This document shows positions 51,421 to 60,709 of a DNA stretch of 64,000 nt, piece after piece. The DNA is from Burkholderiales bacterium (GTDB lineage Bacteria; Pseudomonadota; Gammaproteobacteria; Burkholderiales; Burkholderiaceae_D). The notes beneath the pieces are model-generated. The model saw only the letters and a list, made by a program, of their open reading frames with translations, did not search any database and was not told the origin of the DNA. The stretch lies in NCBI GenBank assembly GCA_016177875.1, contig JACOUL010000033.1, positions 1 through 64,000 of the forward strand, written 5' to 3'. A program made the position numbers and the translations under genes. Position 1 is the stretch's first letter. Each line of letters begins with the position of its first letter.

Positions 51421-52954
51421 GCTCTTCCTCCATCAATTGTTTGCGCAACGCCGTCTTCAATACCTTGCCGTAGTTGTTCTTGGGCAGGGTGTCGACGAAG
51501 CGGTATTCCTTGGGGCGCTTGAAGCGTGCGATATGCTCCAGGCACAAAGCGTCCAAAGCCTGTGCGCTTGTTTGTTTGCCGGCGTGGATGGAGACGAATG
51601 CCACCACCACTTCGCCCCATTCCGGGTCGGGGCGTCCGACGACAGAAACTTCATGCACCGCCGGGTCGAGCAGCAGCACTTCCTCCACCTCGCGCGGATA
51701 GATGTTCGAGCCGCCGGAAATGATCACGTCCTTGGATCGGTCGCGCAGCGTGAGGAAACCGTCGGCATCCATGCTGCCCATATCGCCGGTCAAGAGCCAG
51801 CCGTCGCGTATGGCTTGCGCGGTGGCTTCCGGGTTGTTCCAATAACCTTTCATGACGGGAGTACCCTTGACCATGACTTCGCCGACGGTATCGGGCGGCA
51901 GGGTATTGCCGTATTCATCGGCCACGCGCACTTCAACCAGGCTTTGCGCGATGCCGACCGAGGCCAGGCGTTCCGCATGGCGCGGGTGATCGAGTGCGGT
52001 CAGATGCGCCTTCGACAGCGCAGTGATCGTCATCGGGCTCTCGCCTTGGCCGTAGATCTGGGCGAAGCGATTGCCCATCACCGCCAGCGCCAAGCGGATA
52101 TCTTCCACATACATCGGTCCGCCGCCGTAGACGATGGTCTTGAAACCGGTCGCATCGGCGTGAACGGCGTCGACGTGCTCGACCAGCCGCTTGACCATGG
52201 TGGGTGCGGCGAACATCGAAACGTTACGGTGATGCGCCGCCAGCGCGACCAGCTCCTCCGGATCAAAGCCGCCGGAGTCGGGAATGACGTGACGCGCGCC
52301 CATCAGCACGTGCGGAAAGTTGTACAGTCCCGCGCCGTGCGACATCGGCGCCGCGTACACGATGGCGTCGTCTTGTCTGACCTGGTCGACATCGGTGAAG
52401 TAACACATGGTCATCGCCAGCAGGTTGAAATGGCTTTGCATCACGCCCTTGGGCCGGCCGGTGGTGCCCGAGGTATAGAACAGCCAGGCTAGATCATCGG
52501 GTTCGCTCGGCTCGGCCTGGGCAATCGGCTCCGTTCTCAACAGCGACTCGTAGCTGCTGTTGCCGGGTATGAAAACAGCGCGCAGGATCGAATCTTCGAC
52601 GGACACATTCATCAGGCCGGCAGCCAAGTCGCTGGAGACGAACAGCGCCGTCGCGCCGGAATCGCGCACGATGAACTCGGCTTCGCGCGCATGCAGTTTT
52701 GCATTGATGGGTACGGCGGCAAGTCCGGCGTACCAAATGCCGTAGAGCACTTCCAGGTATTCCGGGTTGTTGGTCATGAAAACCGCGACGCGGTCGCCGG
52801 GCGACAGCTTGAGCGTATTGCGCAAATGTCCAGCGATGCGCGCGGCGCGCTCCGCGAGTTCACGGTAATTGCAAACCAGGCGGCGTCCGAAGAAAATCGC
52901 GGGCGCCTCGGGGAAAATCCGGGCAGTACGGACGAGGAGCTGGGCAAGATTCAT
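51404..52954 (-). CDS. Acyl-CoA synthetase (AMP-forming), possibly for acetoacetate/3HB
   Basis: About 516 residues from ATG at 52954, overlapping the thiolase stop (ATGA); a longer frame lies inside the thiolase gene and is a shadow. A3 motif FYTSGTTGRPKGVMQSH, A5 IYGQGESPMT, A7 WLLTGDMGSMDADGFLTL, and A10 LPKNNYGKVLKTAL with catalytic Lys are all present. Length and motifs fit medium-chain or short-chain acid ligases. Downstream of thiolase and upstream of SDR, it may activate acetoacetate or a hydroxyacid. Confidence 0.88.
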   Translation of the reverse strand: MNLAQLLVRTARIFPEAPAIFFGRRLVCNYRELAERAARIAGHLRNTLKLSPGDRVAVFMTNNPEYLEVLYGIWYAGLAAVPINAKLHAREAEFIVRDSGATALFVSSDLAAGLMNVSVEDSILRAVFIPGNSSYESLLRTEPIAQAEPSEPDDLAWLFYTSGTTGRPKGVMQSHFNLLAMTMCYFTDVDQVRQDDAIVYAAPMSHGAGLYNFPHVLMGARHVIPDSGGFDPEELVALAAHHRNVSMFAAPTMVKRLVEHVDAVHADATGFKTIVYGGGPMYVEDIRLALAVMGNRFAQIYGQGESPMTITALSKAHLTALDHPRHAERLASVGIAQSLVEVRVADEYGNTLPPDTVGEVMVKGTPVMKGYWNNPEATAQAIRDGWLLTGDMGSMDADGFLTLRDRSKDVIISGGSNIYPREVEEVLLLDPAVHEVSVVGRPDPEWGEVVVAFVSIHAGKQTSAQALDALCLEHIARFKRPKEYRFVDTLPKNNYGKVLKTALRKQLMEEEHEQTA

Positions 52955-54117
52955 TTGACGCGCTCCAATACGGTGACGTAGCTGGCCACCGCCGAGCCGC
53001 CCATGTTGAAGGCGGCGGCGAGTTCGGCGTTGCGCACTTGCATGTCGCCGGCGGCATCGCACAATTGCATGGCGCACAGCGCATGCAGCGACACGCCGGT
53101 GGCGCCGATCGGATGGCCCTTGGATTTCAAGCCGCCGGAAGGATTGATCGGCAGAGCGCCGTTCGCCATGACAGTGCCGGTGTCCAGCAGGCGCGCGCCT
53201 TGGCCCGGCTCGGCCAAGCCCATGGCTTCATACGTCAACAATTCTGCGATCGTGAAGCAATCGTGGATTTCCGCCAGCGACAAATCACGCACGCCGCACG
53301 CCGCTTCGCTCAACGCTTTTTTCCAAGCCCAGCGCGGACCTTCGAATGCGGCGGGATCGCGGCGCGACATCGGCAGGAAGTCATTGACATGCGCGCGTGA
53401 ACGGATGCGCACCGCCTTGTTCATCGCACGCGCGGTTTCAGCATCGGCGATCACTACCGCGACGGCGCCGTCGGAAACCAGCGAACAATCGGTCTTGCGC
53501 AAAGGCGCGGCGATCATCGGATTTTTTTCGGACACGGTATTGCAGAAACCGAAGCCGAGATCTTTCTTCATCTGCGCGTAAGGGTTACGCATGCCGTTGG
53601 CGTGATTCTTGGCGGCGATCTTGGCGAGCGTCGCAGAGTGGTCGCCGTAGCGATCGAAATAGGCTTGCGCCATCTGCGCGAAGATGCCGGGAAAGGTTTG
53701 GCCTTGCGATGCTTCTTCGCGTACATAGCTGGCGCGCGACAATACCTCGGTGACGGCATTGCCCGAGACGGCGGTCATCTTTTCCGCGCCCACTACAACA
53801 GCGATGCGGGCACGTTTGGCTTCGATGGCATCGAGCGCGGCATAGATCGCGGCGGAACCGGACGCGCAAGCATTTTCCACGCGCACCGCGGGCTTGAAGC
53901 GCAAACCATCATCGGCTTGCAGGATCAGAGAGGAGCAGAAGATGTCCGGCACGAAACCGCCGTTGAGGTTGCCCAGCCACATGGCGTCGACATCGCCGGC
54001 CATGATGCCGGCGTCGGCAATAGCGCCGCGCGTGACGCTGGTGATCAAGCCTTCCAGGTCGAACTGGTCGAGGCGGCCGAAGGGAGAGTGTGCCCAACCG
54101 ACGATACAGGGATGCAT
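52951..54117 (-). CDS. Thiolase family acetyltransferase
   Basis: A 388-residue thiolase-like enzyme of the SCP2-thiolase/acetyl-CoA acetyltransferase class. The acyl-accepting Cys84 is in RVENACASGSAAIY, the His in EIHDCFTIAELL, and the GGLKSKGHPIGATG motif near the C-terminus. The second catalytic Cys of classical FadA/PhaA (CxG near the end) is replaced by FNMGGSA, as in this subclass. First gene of an operon with ligase and SDR, and the carrier of island element site 2. Confidence 0.88.
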   Translation of the reverse strand: MHPCIVGWAHSPFGRLDQFDLEGLITSVTRGAIADAGIMAGDVDAMWLGNLNGGFVPDIFCSSLILQADDGLRFKPAVRVENACASGSAAIYAALDAIEAKRARIAVVVGAEKMTAVSGNAVTEVLSRASYVREEASQGQTFPGIFAQMAQAYFDRYGDHSATLAKIAAKNHANGMRNPYAQMKKDLGFGFCNTVSEKNPMIAAPLRKTDCSLVSDGAVAVVIADAETARAMNKAVRIRSRAHVNDFLPMSRRDPAAFEGPRWAWKKALSEAACGVRDLSLAEIHDCFTIAELLTYEAMGLAEPGQGARLLDTGTVMANGALPINPSGGLKSKGHPIGATGVSLHALCAMQLCDAAGDMQVRNAELAAAFNMGGSAVASYVTVLERVK

Positions 54118-54188
54118 GATGTCTCCTCTAAAACTGTGGGAATTCAGGTTGAAGAGGAGTATAGGTAGGGGGGTGGGGCGCGGTAATT

Positions 54189-54220
54189 CGTACGATTACG
54201 CTAGGTATAACTACGTAAAC
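54189..54220 (-). promoter_or_regulatory. Shared island element, site 2
   Basis: On the plus strand: CGTACGATTAC, five bases, then GTATAACTACGTAAAC. One core base differs (GTATAAC for GTAGAAC). Centred about 92 bp before the thiolase start. A GAGTATAGGTAGG block 20-30 bases closer to the gene (about 54158-54170) recurs before the gene at 57002 and may contain the minus-10 box (TATACT on the minus strand). Confidence 0.72.
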
Positions 54221-54250
54221 CTAATTACAACAGGCTAGCGACTCAGGACA

Positions 54251-55729
54251 CTAGCTGCTCCACGCGCCGCAGGAGATGATCAGGTCGCCGACGCGTTCGA
54301 AATAAGCCGACTTGAACATGGCTTCCTTGGTGAGCGGATGAGTCCACTTGTATTCGACCCAGCCATCGCCATGGCTTTTGGCGATGGCAAGGATGTCCTT
54401 GATGAAAAATTTGCCATCCAAGTCCTTGAAGGTGGCGGCATCGACGCCGAGCAGGCGATGGTTGGCGCCGTGTGCGACGCATCGGCCTTCCATGCTGTAA
54501 ATGCTGATGTAAAGATCGCGGTCGATGAACCGGCCCTTGTTCATCTGGTTGACTTCCTCGATGATGGCTGCTCGTCCGTGCGCGTGCGCGAACTCGACGG
54601 ATTGCCTGACCAGTTCGACCGCTTCGTCGGATGAGCCGTACTCGCGCGCGCCGAGGTCGAACACGGCCACCGATTGCTGCAAGGTGACCGCTTGGTCCAA
54701 GAGGCTTGCCGCGGTGCGCGATGCCTCCTCTACCATCGAAGCATTCTTTTGCGTCATGCCGTCGATCTGCATCACGGCCTTGTTGACTTCTTCGATGCCG
54801 GAACTTTGCTCCGAGCTCGCGGCGGCAATCTCGCTCATGATGCCTTCGACGCGCTTGACGTTGGCGACGATCTCGTTCATTGCGTGCCCGGCCTCGTCCA
54901 CCAGTTGCCCGCCGGTTTCGACCTTTGCCACAGAATCGCTAATCAATTCCTTGATTTCCTTGGCGGCCGATGCGGCGCGCTGGGCCAGCGAGCGCACTTC
55001 CGATGCTACCACCGCGAAGCCGCGGCCTTCCTCGCCTGCTCGCGCCGCTTCCACTGCGGCATTCAGCGCCAGGATGTTGGTTTGAAAGGCGATGCCGTCG
55101 ATGACGGAAATGATGTCGACGATCTTGCGCGAGCTTTCCTTGATCGAGCCCATGGTCTCGACCACGTCGTGAACCACTTGACCGCCCTTGACGGCGGAAT
55201 TGGCGGCGGCGGCCACCAGCTTGTTGGCTTGCCGCGCGTTGTCGGCGTTCTGCCGCACGGTCGAGGTCAGCTCTTCCATCGAGGAGGCGGTTTCTTCCAG
55301 CGAGCTCGCTTGCGACTCGGTGCGTGAGGATAGCGCGGTATTGTCGGTATTGATAAAACCGGCGGTGGTAGCGACGGTAACCGTGCCGAGGCGTACCTTG
55401 GAAACGATCTTGAACATGCGCTCGCACATTTCTTGCAAAGCGAACTGCAATTCGCCCAGTTCGCCGCCGGCGTCGGCTTCATAGGGTTCGCTCAAGTCGC
55501 CCAAGGCCATGCGCTTGGCCACGATGGTGGCGTCGCGCAACGGCTCGGCGATGCTGCGGTTCATCCACCATGCCAGGCCGGCGCCAATCGCCATTGCCAG
55601 CAGGCCGAAGACCACGATCAAAGCGGCAGCGAAACCGTCGGTGTCAGCCAACTTTACCGCCGCAAGCACGGTCAAGCCGGCTATGCATAGCAGCATGGTT
55701 CCGAAACTGATCAGGATGCGCTTGCTCAT
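54251..55729 (-). CDS. Methyl-accepting chemotaxis protein with C-terminal Cache-like domain (paralogue)
   Basis: A 492-residue chemoreceptor with the same layout as the protein at 8796: two helices (about 5-26, 33-56) with almost no periplasmic loop, HAMP, signalling hairpin ([20 protein letters not shown]) and a C-terminal Cache_2-like module (about 372-492, [52 protein letters not shown]). The module has diverged more than the hairpin, which suggests a different ligand. Its place between depolymerase-linked genes suggests a signal from 3HB metabolism. Confidence 0.9.
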   Translation of the reverse strand: MSKRILISFGTMLLCIAGLTVLAAVKLADTDGFAAALIVVFGLLAMAIGAGLAWWMNRSIAEPLRDATIVAKRMALGDLSEPYEADAGGELGELQFALQEMCERMFKIVSKVRLGTVTVATTAGFINTDNTALSSRTESQASSLEETASSMEELTSTVRQNADNARQANKLVAAAANSAVKGGQVVHDVVETMGSIKESSRKIVDIISVIDGIAFQTNILALNAAVEAARAGEEGRGFAVVASEVRSLAQRAASAAKEIKELISDSVAKVETGGQLVDEAGHAMNEIVANVKRVEGIMSEIAAASSEQSSGIEEVNKAVMQIDGMTQKNASMVEEASRTAASLLDQAVTLQQSVAVFDLGAREYGSSDEAVELVRQSVEFAHAHGRAAIIEEVNQMNKGRFIDRDLYISIYSMEGRCVAHGANHRLLGVDAATFKDLDGKFFIKDILAIAKSHGDGWVEYKWTHPLTKEAMFKSAYFERVGDLIISCGAWSS

Positions 55730-55781
55730 TCGAAAAATATACTCCGCTCAATCAGGCTTGTTATATTGAGGCGCAAAAAAA

Positions 55782-55799
55782 GCCGCCCCGTGGGGCGGC
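55782..55799 (-). terminator. Terminator after the second binding-protein gene
   Basis: GCCGCCCCGTGGGGCGGC palindrome followed on the minus strand by seven Ts (A-run 55775-55781), 30 bases after the stop at 55830. Confidence 0.85.
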
Positions 55800-55829
55800 A
55801 AAGACGCACTACGTAAAGACTGAATCGGC

Positions 55830-57002
55830 TTAGCGCTTGTTGCGGATCGGGACTTCCATTTCTTGGTAGGTGATTTCGCGCACCAGTTTGGGCACGATCC
55901 ACGGATACGCTGGGTCGTTGACGAACTTGACGTGATACATCGACTGCAGGGCTTGATGGTCTTCCTTGCGGATATGCATCTTGCCGCGCGGCGTATCGAT
56001 GGTCAGGCCTTCGAGCGCCTTGATCAGTTTTTCCGTATCGGTGTCGCCACCGGTTTTCTTCAAAACTTCGACGATCGCAATGCCGGTTGCCATGCCGCCG
56101 GCGGTGAACAGGTCGGGCGGACTCTTGAAACGCTTGTAGTGTTCGCTGATCAGCCAGTTGTTGATGGGATTTTTGGGTAGGCCGAAGTAGTAATAGGCAA
56201 AGCCTTCCGCACCGTCAAATTGCTTCATCCCTTTCATTGCCGCCAGCACATTGGCGCCGGCTGCCATCTCAATGCCATACTTGCCCGGATCCATGTCGAG
56301 GATCTTGCCCGGATTGCCGGCGCCTGCCCACAACGGCCAGATGACCTTGCGGCCCGGCTGTTTTTTCAGCGCGTCGAAGATACGGGTGCCGCCTGCGGTG
56401 AAGTCGGTGGTGGCGATCGGCAAGTACTCTTCGTGCACGATCTTGGCGTTTTTGATGGCGCCCTTGAACGCTTTGACGCCGTCGCGGCCGAAAGCGTAAT
56501 CTTGCGCTAGGGTGGCGATGGAAACGCCGGGCTTGTCGAATACGGCGGCGGAGGCAATCGCGTCCATGGACGAGTTGCGGCCGGTGCGGAAAATGTAGCG
56601 GTTCCATTTTTCACCGGTGATGGCATCGGCCACGGCCGGGTCGACGATCAGCACTTTCTTGTATTCTTCGGCGATCGACAGCAAGGACATCGCCACGGCG
56701 GAGCTGGTCGGTCCGACGACCAGGTCGACTTTGTCGTCGGTAATCAGTGAATTAAATGCGGCGCGTCCCAGGTCCGGCTTGGCCTGGTCATCCTTGTCGA
56801 TGACGATGATCTTGTCACCGTTAACGGTCATCGTGCCTTTGGTGGCATAGTCCAGGCCCAGCATGAGACCGGTCTGGGTTTGTTTGGCGTAGGCTTCAAG
56901 CGGACCGGTTTTGGAATAGACGAGGCCGATCTTGATATCTTTTGCCTGCGCTGCCGCGACGCAGCACAATAGTGATAGTGCGACCCATATATGACGTTTC
57001 AT
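55830..57002 (-). CDS. Periplasmic substrate-binding protein (HAAT type), orphan
   Basis: About 390 residues from ATG at 57002, with AAGGAGATG upstream; the longer frame to 57074 includes the regulatory region. Signal peptide MKRHIWVALSLLCCVAAAQA, then IKIGLVYSKTGPLEAYAKQT and VVGPTSSAVAMSLLSIAEEY of the type I binding fold. Similar proteins carry short organic acids. No transporter partner in the window. It carries the most complete copy of the island element and is divergent from the PAS-LuxR gene. Likely role: 3HB or oligomer uptake or sensing. Confidence 0.86.
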   Translation of the reverse strand: MKRHIWVALSLLCCVAAAQAKDIKIGLVYSKTGPLEAYAKQTQTGLMLGLDYATKGTMTVNGDKIIVIDKDDQAKPDLGRAAFNSLITDDKVDLVVGPTSSAVAMSLLSIAEEYKKVLIVDPAVADAITGEKWNRYIFRTGRNSSMDAIASAAVFDKPGVSIATLAQDYAFGRDGVKAFKGAIKNAKIVHEEYLPIATTDFTAGGTRIFDALKKQPGRKVIWPLWAGAGNPGKILDMDPGKYGIEMAAGANVLAAMKGMKQFDGAEGFAYYYFGLPKNPINNWLISEHYKRFKSPPDLFTAGGMATGIAIVEVLKKTGGDTDTEKLIKALEGLTIDTPRGKMHIRKEDHQALQSMYHVKFVNDPAYPWIVPKLVREITYQEMEVPIRNKR

Positions 57003-57083
57003 GGTTTTCATCTCCTTCGTGTTGTAGTCAAACCAATTAGTTGACGTTCGGGAGTATAGGTAGGAATATTCCATGCAATAATT

Positions 57084-57126
57084 CGTACGAATACGCTCAG
57101 TAGAACTACGTAAACACTACGTAAAC
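57084..57126. promoter_or_regulatory. Shared island element, site 3, with extra half-site
   Basis: Plus strand: CGTACGAATAC, five bases, GTAGAACTACGTAAAC, followed at 57116-57126 by an additional ACTACGTAAAC. Centred about 101 bp before the binding-protein start and about 72 bp before the PAS-LuxR start at 57176. It could serve both promoters and allow autoregulation. Confidence 0.78.
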
Positions 57127-57175
57127 GCGTATCCGCGGCGTTCTTGCGGCGCGTCATAAACAAGGGAGAGTCACC

Positions 57176-57751
57176 ATGCGGCAGCCGTCACCGGAGATCG
57201 CTTCCGAGCCGAACGACTTTGAACTGGCCTTCCAGTTTGCCGGTGTCGGCTTGTGCATTTCGCGCGAGCGCGTGATCGGGCGCTGCAACCGGGCATTCGC
57301 GGATATGTTCGGCTATGCCCAGGATGAATTGAACGGGCGTTCCCTGGATTGCCTGTATCCCTCGCCTGAAGAATTTGAGCACACCGGCTCGCGCGGCTTT
57401 CCGGTCATGCAAAAATCCGGCTGCTACAGCGATGAGCGCATCATGCGGCGCAAGAACGGTGCGCTGTTCTGGTGCCACGTGATCGGCCGTTCGTTGAATC
57501 GCGACCAGCCGTTCGCTTGCGCCGTGTGGTCGTTCGAGGATATTTCCGTGAAGCGCCCGGTGAGAGTGGAATTGACGGGGCGCGAGCGCGAAGTGGCGCA
57601 ACTGCTCATCGACGGTAAGACCAGCAAGGAAATCGCCCGCATTCTTACCATCAGCTCGCGCACGGTGGAAGCGCATCGCGCGCGCCTGATTCAAAAATTC
57701 AACGTCAAGTCGGCCGTCGAGCTGATTTCAAAACTGGTCGGACTCACCTAG
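57176..57751 (+). CDS. PAS-LuxR transcriptional regulator
   Basis: A 191-residue regulator: one PAS domain (about 12-125, with GRCNRAFADMFGYAQDELNG and RRKNGALFWCHVIGRSLN) and a LuxR/FixJ helix-turn-helix (about 130-190, LTGREREVAQLLIDGKTSKE, then ISSRTVEAHRARLIQKF). No phosphoacceptor receiver domain, so it is probably a one-component sensor. It is the only plus-strand gene and the only regulator inside the island. It is divergent from a gene with the shared element. It is the best candidate for the protein that binds that element. GGGAGAG before the ATG is a good ribosome site. Confidence 0.88.
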   Translation: MRQPSPEIASEPNDFELAFQFAGVGLCISRERVIGRCNRAFADMFGYAQDELNGRSLDCLYPSPEEFEHTGSRGFPVMQKSGCYSDERIMRRKNGALFWCHVIGRSLNRDQPFACAVWSFEDISVKRPVRVELTGREREVAQLLIDGKTSKEIARILTISSRTVEAHRARLIQKFNVKSAVELISKLVGLT

Positions 57752-57763
57752 TGTCATAAAAAA

Positions 57764-57786
57764 GCCCGAAGCCGGCGGCTTCGGGC
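57764..57786 (-). terminator. Terminator of the type 1 PHB depolymerase gene
   Basis: GCCCGAAGCC-GGC-GGCTTCGGGC stem, with a T-tract (AAAAAA on the plus strand before it) on the minus strand. It may also slow transcription from the PAS-LuxR gene, but there is no plus-strand T-tract. Confidence 0.8.
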
Positions 57787-57827
57787 TCGAATCCCTGCTT
57801 ACGAGGAAAGCGGGGAGGACACTCGGG

Positions 57828-59081
57828 TTATGGGCAGGTACCGATCACGTAGTAGTTCGTGCCGGTTTTCTTCAAGGTTTTGGAGACATAGAGGTTGTCC
57901 AGCCCCATGTTCTGGTTCGAGCCGTTCGCCAACGCATAGCCGAACGAATCATGCGCGCGGCCATTCACCACGTGCGTGTAGTTGCTCGACGTGTAGCAGG
58001 TTGCCGCTGCGGTTGTGGTGGTTGTGGTGGCCGTCGTGGTGGTGGTTCCGCCGGAGGTCGTAGTCGTCGTGCCGCCGCCGCTCACCCGCAGGTTGTTGGC
58101 GAAAAACCAGTTGGTAATCCACACCGGATAATTGATCTTCGTGTAATCGACGTAGTTGCCGCCGCCCGAGCCGCCGCTGCCGGCCGGCCATGCGTGGCTC
58201 ATGCCTGTCACGGAAATCTCCGAAACACGCAATTTCCCATTGCTGTCGCGCCATTGCTTGCCGTTGCCGCCGCCGGAAATCGTGAAGTTTTCCACGCTCG
58301 TGGTGGTGCCGTAGAGCAGGCGCATGCCTTCGGCATTGCGCGTGTTGTGAGTTGGCTTCACGAGGGTATCGTTAGTGCCATACACGGTGCTGTACAACTG
58401 TGTGCTGTACATCGCATTGTAAGTGGCGTTGTTGCCGTTGATCGCCTTGCAAGTGTCGCGCACCTGCGCCGCCGTGCGGGTGGGATCCATAAAAATATCG
58501 TATGCACCCGAGCCGAGCGCAGGCCCGGCATTTTCGGCGATGCCAGCAAAATAATCCGGGAAGGAGCAGCCGATCACATGCGTCTCGCCGGCGCCCGAGG
58601 AAAGCCCGGAAATGTAAATCTGGTTCGGGTCGATATCCAGGTTGGCGCGTCCCTTGACCGCGTCGATCAGCTTCTTGAGCGGCACGGCATCGCGGCTGGT
58701 GCGGTTGTGATTGGCGCCGAACCAATCCCAGCAGCCGGAACTCGTCCTGGTCGAGCTGGTGCCCGCGGGAACGGTGGGAGCGACCACCACCATGCCCTTT
58801 TGCTCAGCGATGGTCTCCCAATTGAATTTGGTGTTGATGACATTGCCGTCGGCAGTCTGCCCGCAACCATGCAGCGACAGCATCAAGGCGCGTTTGCCAT
58901 TGAGGACGGCCGGATTGGCATTGCTCGGCACATACACGTAAGCGTTTTGCAGATTAGGAGAGCCATAAGTCGTCGTTTCTACGACCCAGGTGCCGCTGCC
59001 CGGCGTCAATGCGAATGCCGATGCGGACACTCCCAGGAAAAGCGAAGCGACGGCGGTTTTTTTCAGTTGAAGGGATTTCAT
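57828..59081 (-). CDS. phaZ: Extracellular PHB depolymerase, type 1 catalytic domain, with linker and C-terminal module
   Basis: A 417-residue secreted enzyme: signal peptide (to about 24), type 1 catalytic domain (about 25-330), a Thr/Gly-rich linker (about 335-365) and a C-terminal module of about 50 residues (CYTSSNYTHVVNGRAHDSFG, ANGSNQNMGLDNLYVSKTL, YYVIGTC). Catalytic order is standard: oxyanion His71 (LHGCGQ), Ser161 (GLSSG), Asp238 (YGTNDTL), His296 (GMSHAWP). The module is shared with the proteins at 59335, 61787 and 63321 and probably binds polymer. It has island element site 4 upstream and a hairpin terminator after it. Confidence 0.87.
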   Translation of the reverse strand: MKSLQLKKTAVASLFLGVSASAFALTPGSGTWVVETTTYGSPNLQNAYVYVPSNANPAVLNGKRALMLSLHGCGQTADGNVINTKFNWETIAEQKGMVVVAPTVPAGTSSTRTSSGCWDWFGANHNRTSRDAVPLKKLIDAVKGRANLDIDPNQIYISGLSSGAGETHVIGCSFPDYFAGIAENAGPALGSGAYDIFMDPTRTAAQVRDTCKAINGNNATYNAMYSTQLYSTVYGTNDTLVKPTHNTRNAEGMRLLYGTTTSVENFTISGGGNGKQWRDSNGKLRVSEISVTGMSHAWPAGSGGSGGGNYVDYTKINYPVWITNWFFANNLRVSGGGTTTTTSGGTTTTTATTTTTTAAATCYTSSNYTHVVNGRAHDSFGYALANGSNQNMGLDNLYVSKTLKKTGTNYYVIGTCP

Positions 59082-59202
59082 GGATGTCTCCTGTTGTGGA
59101 TATTGTTATGGCACGGCGTGTTGTCCGGCCTATGAACGAATGTTGAATCAAATTCGGACTAGGCTTGCTTCATGATATTTCCTTGCGGAAATGAAACAAG
59201 AG

Positions 59203-59231
59203 CGTACGAATACCTACGTAGAACTACGCTA
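59203..59231 (-). promoter_or_regulatory. Shared island element, site 4
   Basis: Plus strand: CGTACGAATAC, four bases, GTAGAACTACGCTA. Centred about 141 bp before the depolymerase start. The preceding ATGAAACAAGAG resembles the sequence at sites 5 and 6. Confidence 0.78.
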
Positions 59232-59264
59232 TTGCGGCCTGCAATAGCGTTTGCAGAGAAGAAA

Positions 59265-59289
59265 AGCCCGAAGCTTGCGGCTTCGGGCT
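59265..59289 (-). terminator. Terminator of the first type 2 PHB depolymerase gene
   Basis: AGCCCGAAGC-TTGCG-GCTTCGGGCT stem, T-rich on the minus strand, 46 bases after the stop at 59335. Confidence 0.75.
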
Positions 59290-59334
59290 CAAAAATCCCT
59301 GCTCACGAAGAAAGCGGGGAGAAGACACTCGGGG

Positions 59335-60609
59335 TCAAGGGCAGGTGCCGATCACGTAGTAGTTGGTGCCGGTCTTCTTCAACGTGGTCGTGACGAAGAT
59401 GTTATACAAGCCCATGTTTTGGTTCGAGCCGTTCGCAAACGTGATGCCCAGGCTCTGGTGTGCACGGCCTGCACTGACATGTGAATAGTTGCTGGACGTG
59501 TAGCAGGTGGCCGCCGCAGTGGTCGTGGTGGTGCTGGCCGTCGTGGTGGAGGTCGTGCCGGAAGCCGTGGTCGTGGTGGTGCCGCTGCTGCCGCTGGTGA
59601 TCTTGTTGATCATGGCCATGATGGCTTTCATCTGCGTGCCGCTCTTCAATGCGTAATCCGAGCCGTTGTATCCCCACCAATCCCAGCATCCTTGCGGATT
59701 GAGCGGGCTAAAGCTGGATTTGACCGCCTGCGGATAGAGCACGACGATGTTGTTGGTATCCGCCCATTCATTCACGCCCGACTTTTGCACCAGTTTTTGT
59801 TGAATGGTGTCTTGTCCTTGCTGGCAGCCATGCAGCACCACATGCAATTTGCAGGCTTGACCATTCTTGCAGTTTGTCGGCACATAGGCCCAGCCGGTGG
59901 TGTCCATGCTCTTGCCGCTGGCGACAAACGCGGTTTGATCGAATTGAATATAGCTGCCGCCGAGCGTGCCGGTGTTCTTGGCGTTCAAGCTGCCGTAAAT
60001 TTGCTGCAGGAAGACTTTCTGCGGATCGGGCGAGTCGGAACATTTGTTGATATACGGCGTGCTGGATGAATTGCAGGAATTCGGACCGTAGTCGGAAATC
60101 CATGCGTGCTGCGCCACGCTCGTATTGTTGTAGATGATGTTGCTGACGTTGTAGTGCTGATAAAACGATTTCAGCGCATTCATGACCGGCTGCTTCACGG
60201 CAGTGTCGTTGGTGCCGCTGAACATGTACACCTTGTGGTTGGCGAGATTGCTGGTGGGATCGATCTTGCCGGAACTTGCGTTCGAATCGGTATAGCTATA
60301 CAAGCTTGACAGCGGTATCCCGCTGCCCGACATGCAATAGCCGGTGGCGTTGAACATGTTGCCTTGCGCGCAGTAGTAGGGGCCGCCGGCGAAGATGGCT
60401 GCTCCCTGAAACTTCGAGGAATAAGCGACCTGCATCTGAACCGCCATGTAGCCGCCGGAGGAGATACCGGAAATGCTGACGGTATTCGGGGCGACATTGT
60501 AGGCGCTGAGCGCAACCGCCGCCTGCGCCGCAGGGGCTGAAAATCCGATGAACGCTGACGCTGCGACGAGCGCCAGCCTGGCATTCACGCCATGTTTGTT
60601 TAACTTCAT
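59335..60609 (-). CDS. phaZ: Extracellular PHB depolymerase, type 2 (permuted) catalytic domain
   Basis: About 424 residues from ATG at 60609 (GGAGACAGTA upstream). Signal peptide to about 30. The catalytic order is that of type 2 PHB depolymerases, where the oxyanion loop follows the triad: Ser50 (SGISSGGYM), Asp135 (SGTNDTAV), His168 (AQHAWISD), then oxyanion His260 (VVLHGCQQG). A Thr-rich linker (about 350-372) leads to the module CYTSSNYSHVSAGRAHQSLG, NQNMGLYNIF. Closely similar to the gene at 61787; probably a tandem duplicate split by bdhA. Confidence 0.88.
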   Translation of the reverse strand: MKLNKHGVNARLALVAASAFIGFSAPAAQAAVALSAYNVAPNTVSISGISSGGYMAVQMQVAYSSKFQGAAIFAGGPYYCAQGNMFNATGYCMSGSGIPLSSLYSYTDSNASSGKIDPTSNLANHKVYMFSGTNDTAVKQPVMNALKSFYQHYNVSNIIYNNTSVAQHAWISDYGPNSCNSSSTPYINKCSDSPDPQKVFLQQIYGSLNAKNTGTLGGSYIQFDQTAFVASGKSMDTTGWAYVPTNCKNGQACKLHVVLHGCQQGQDTIQQKLVQKSGVNEWADTNNIVVLYPQAVKSSFSPLNPQGCWDWWGYNGSDYALKSGTQMKAIMAMINKITSGSSGTTTTTASGTTSTTTASTTTTTAAATCYTSSNYSHVSAGRAHQSLGITFANGSNQNMGLYNIFVTTTLKKTGTNYYVIGTCP

Positions 60610-60709
60610 TACTGTCTCCATAATTATTTTGATAAACCGTTGGCGAGTGCGACATGCGCCTTCGTCAAGGCTTGACTCATGCTATTACTTTGGAAAATGA
60701 AAACAAGAA

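Noticed and set aside
57951..59135. Plus-strand frame of 394 codons opposite the type 1 depolymerase gene
   Set aside because: Arg/Ala/Gly/His-rich antisense translation of phaZ, without its own signals.
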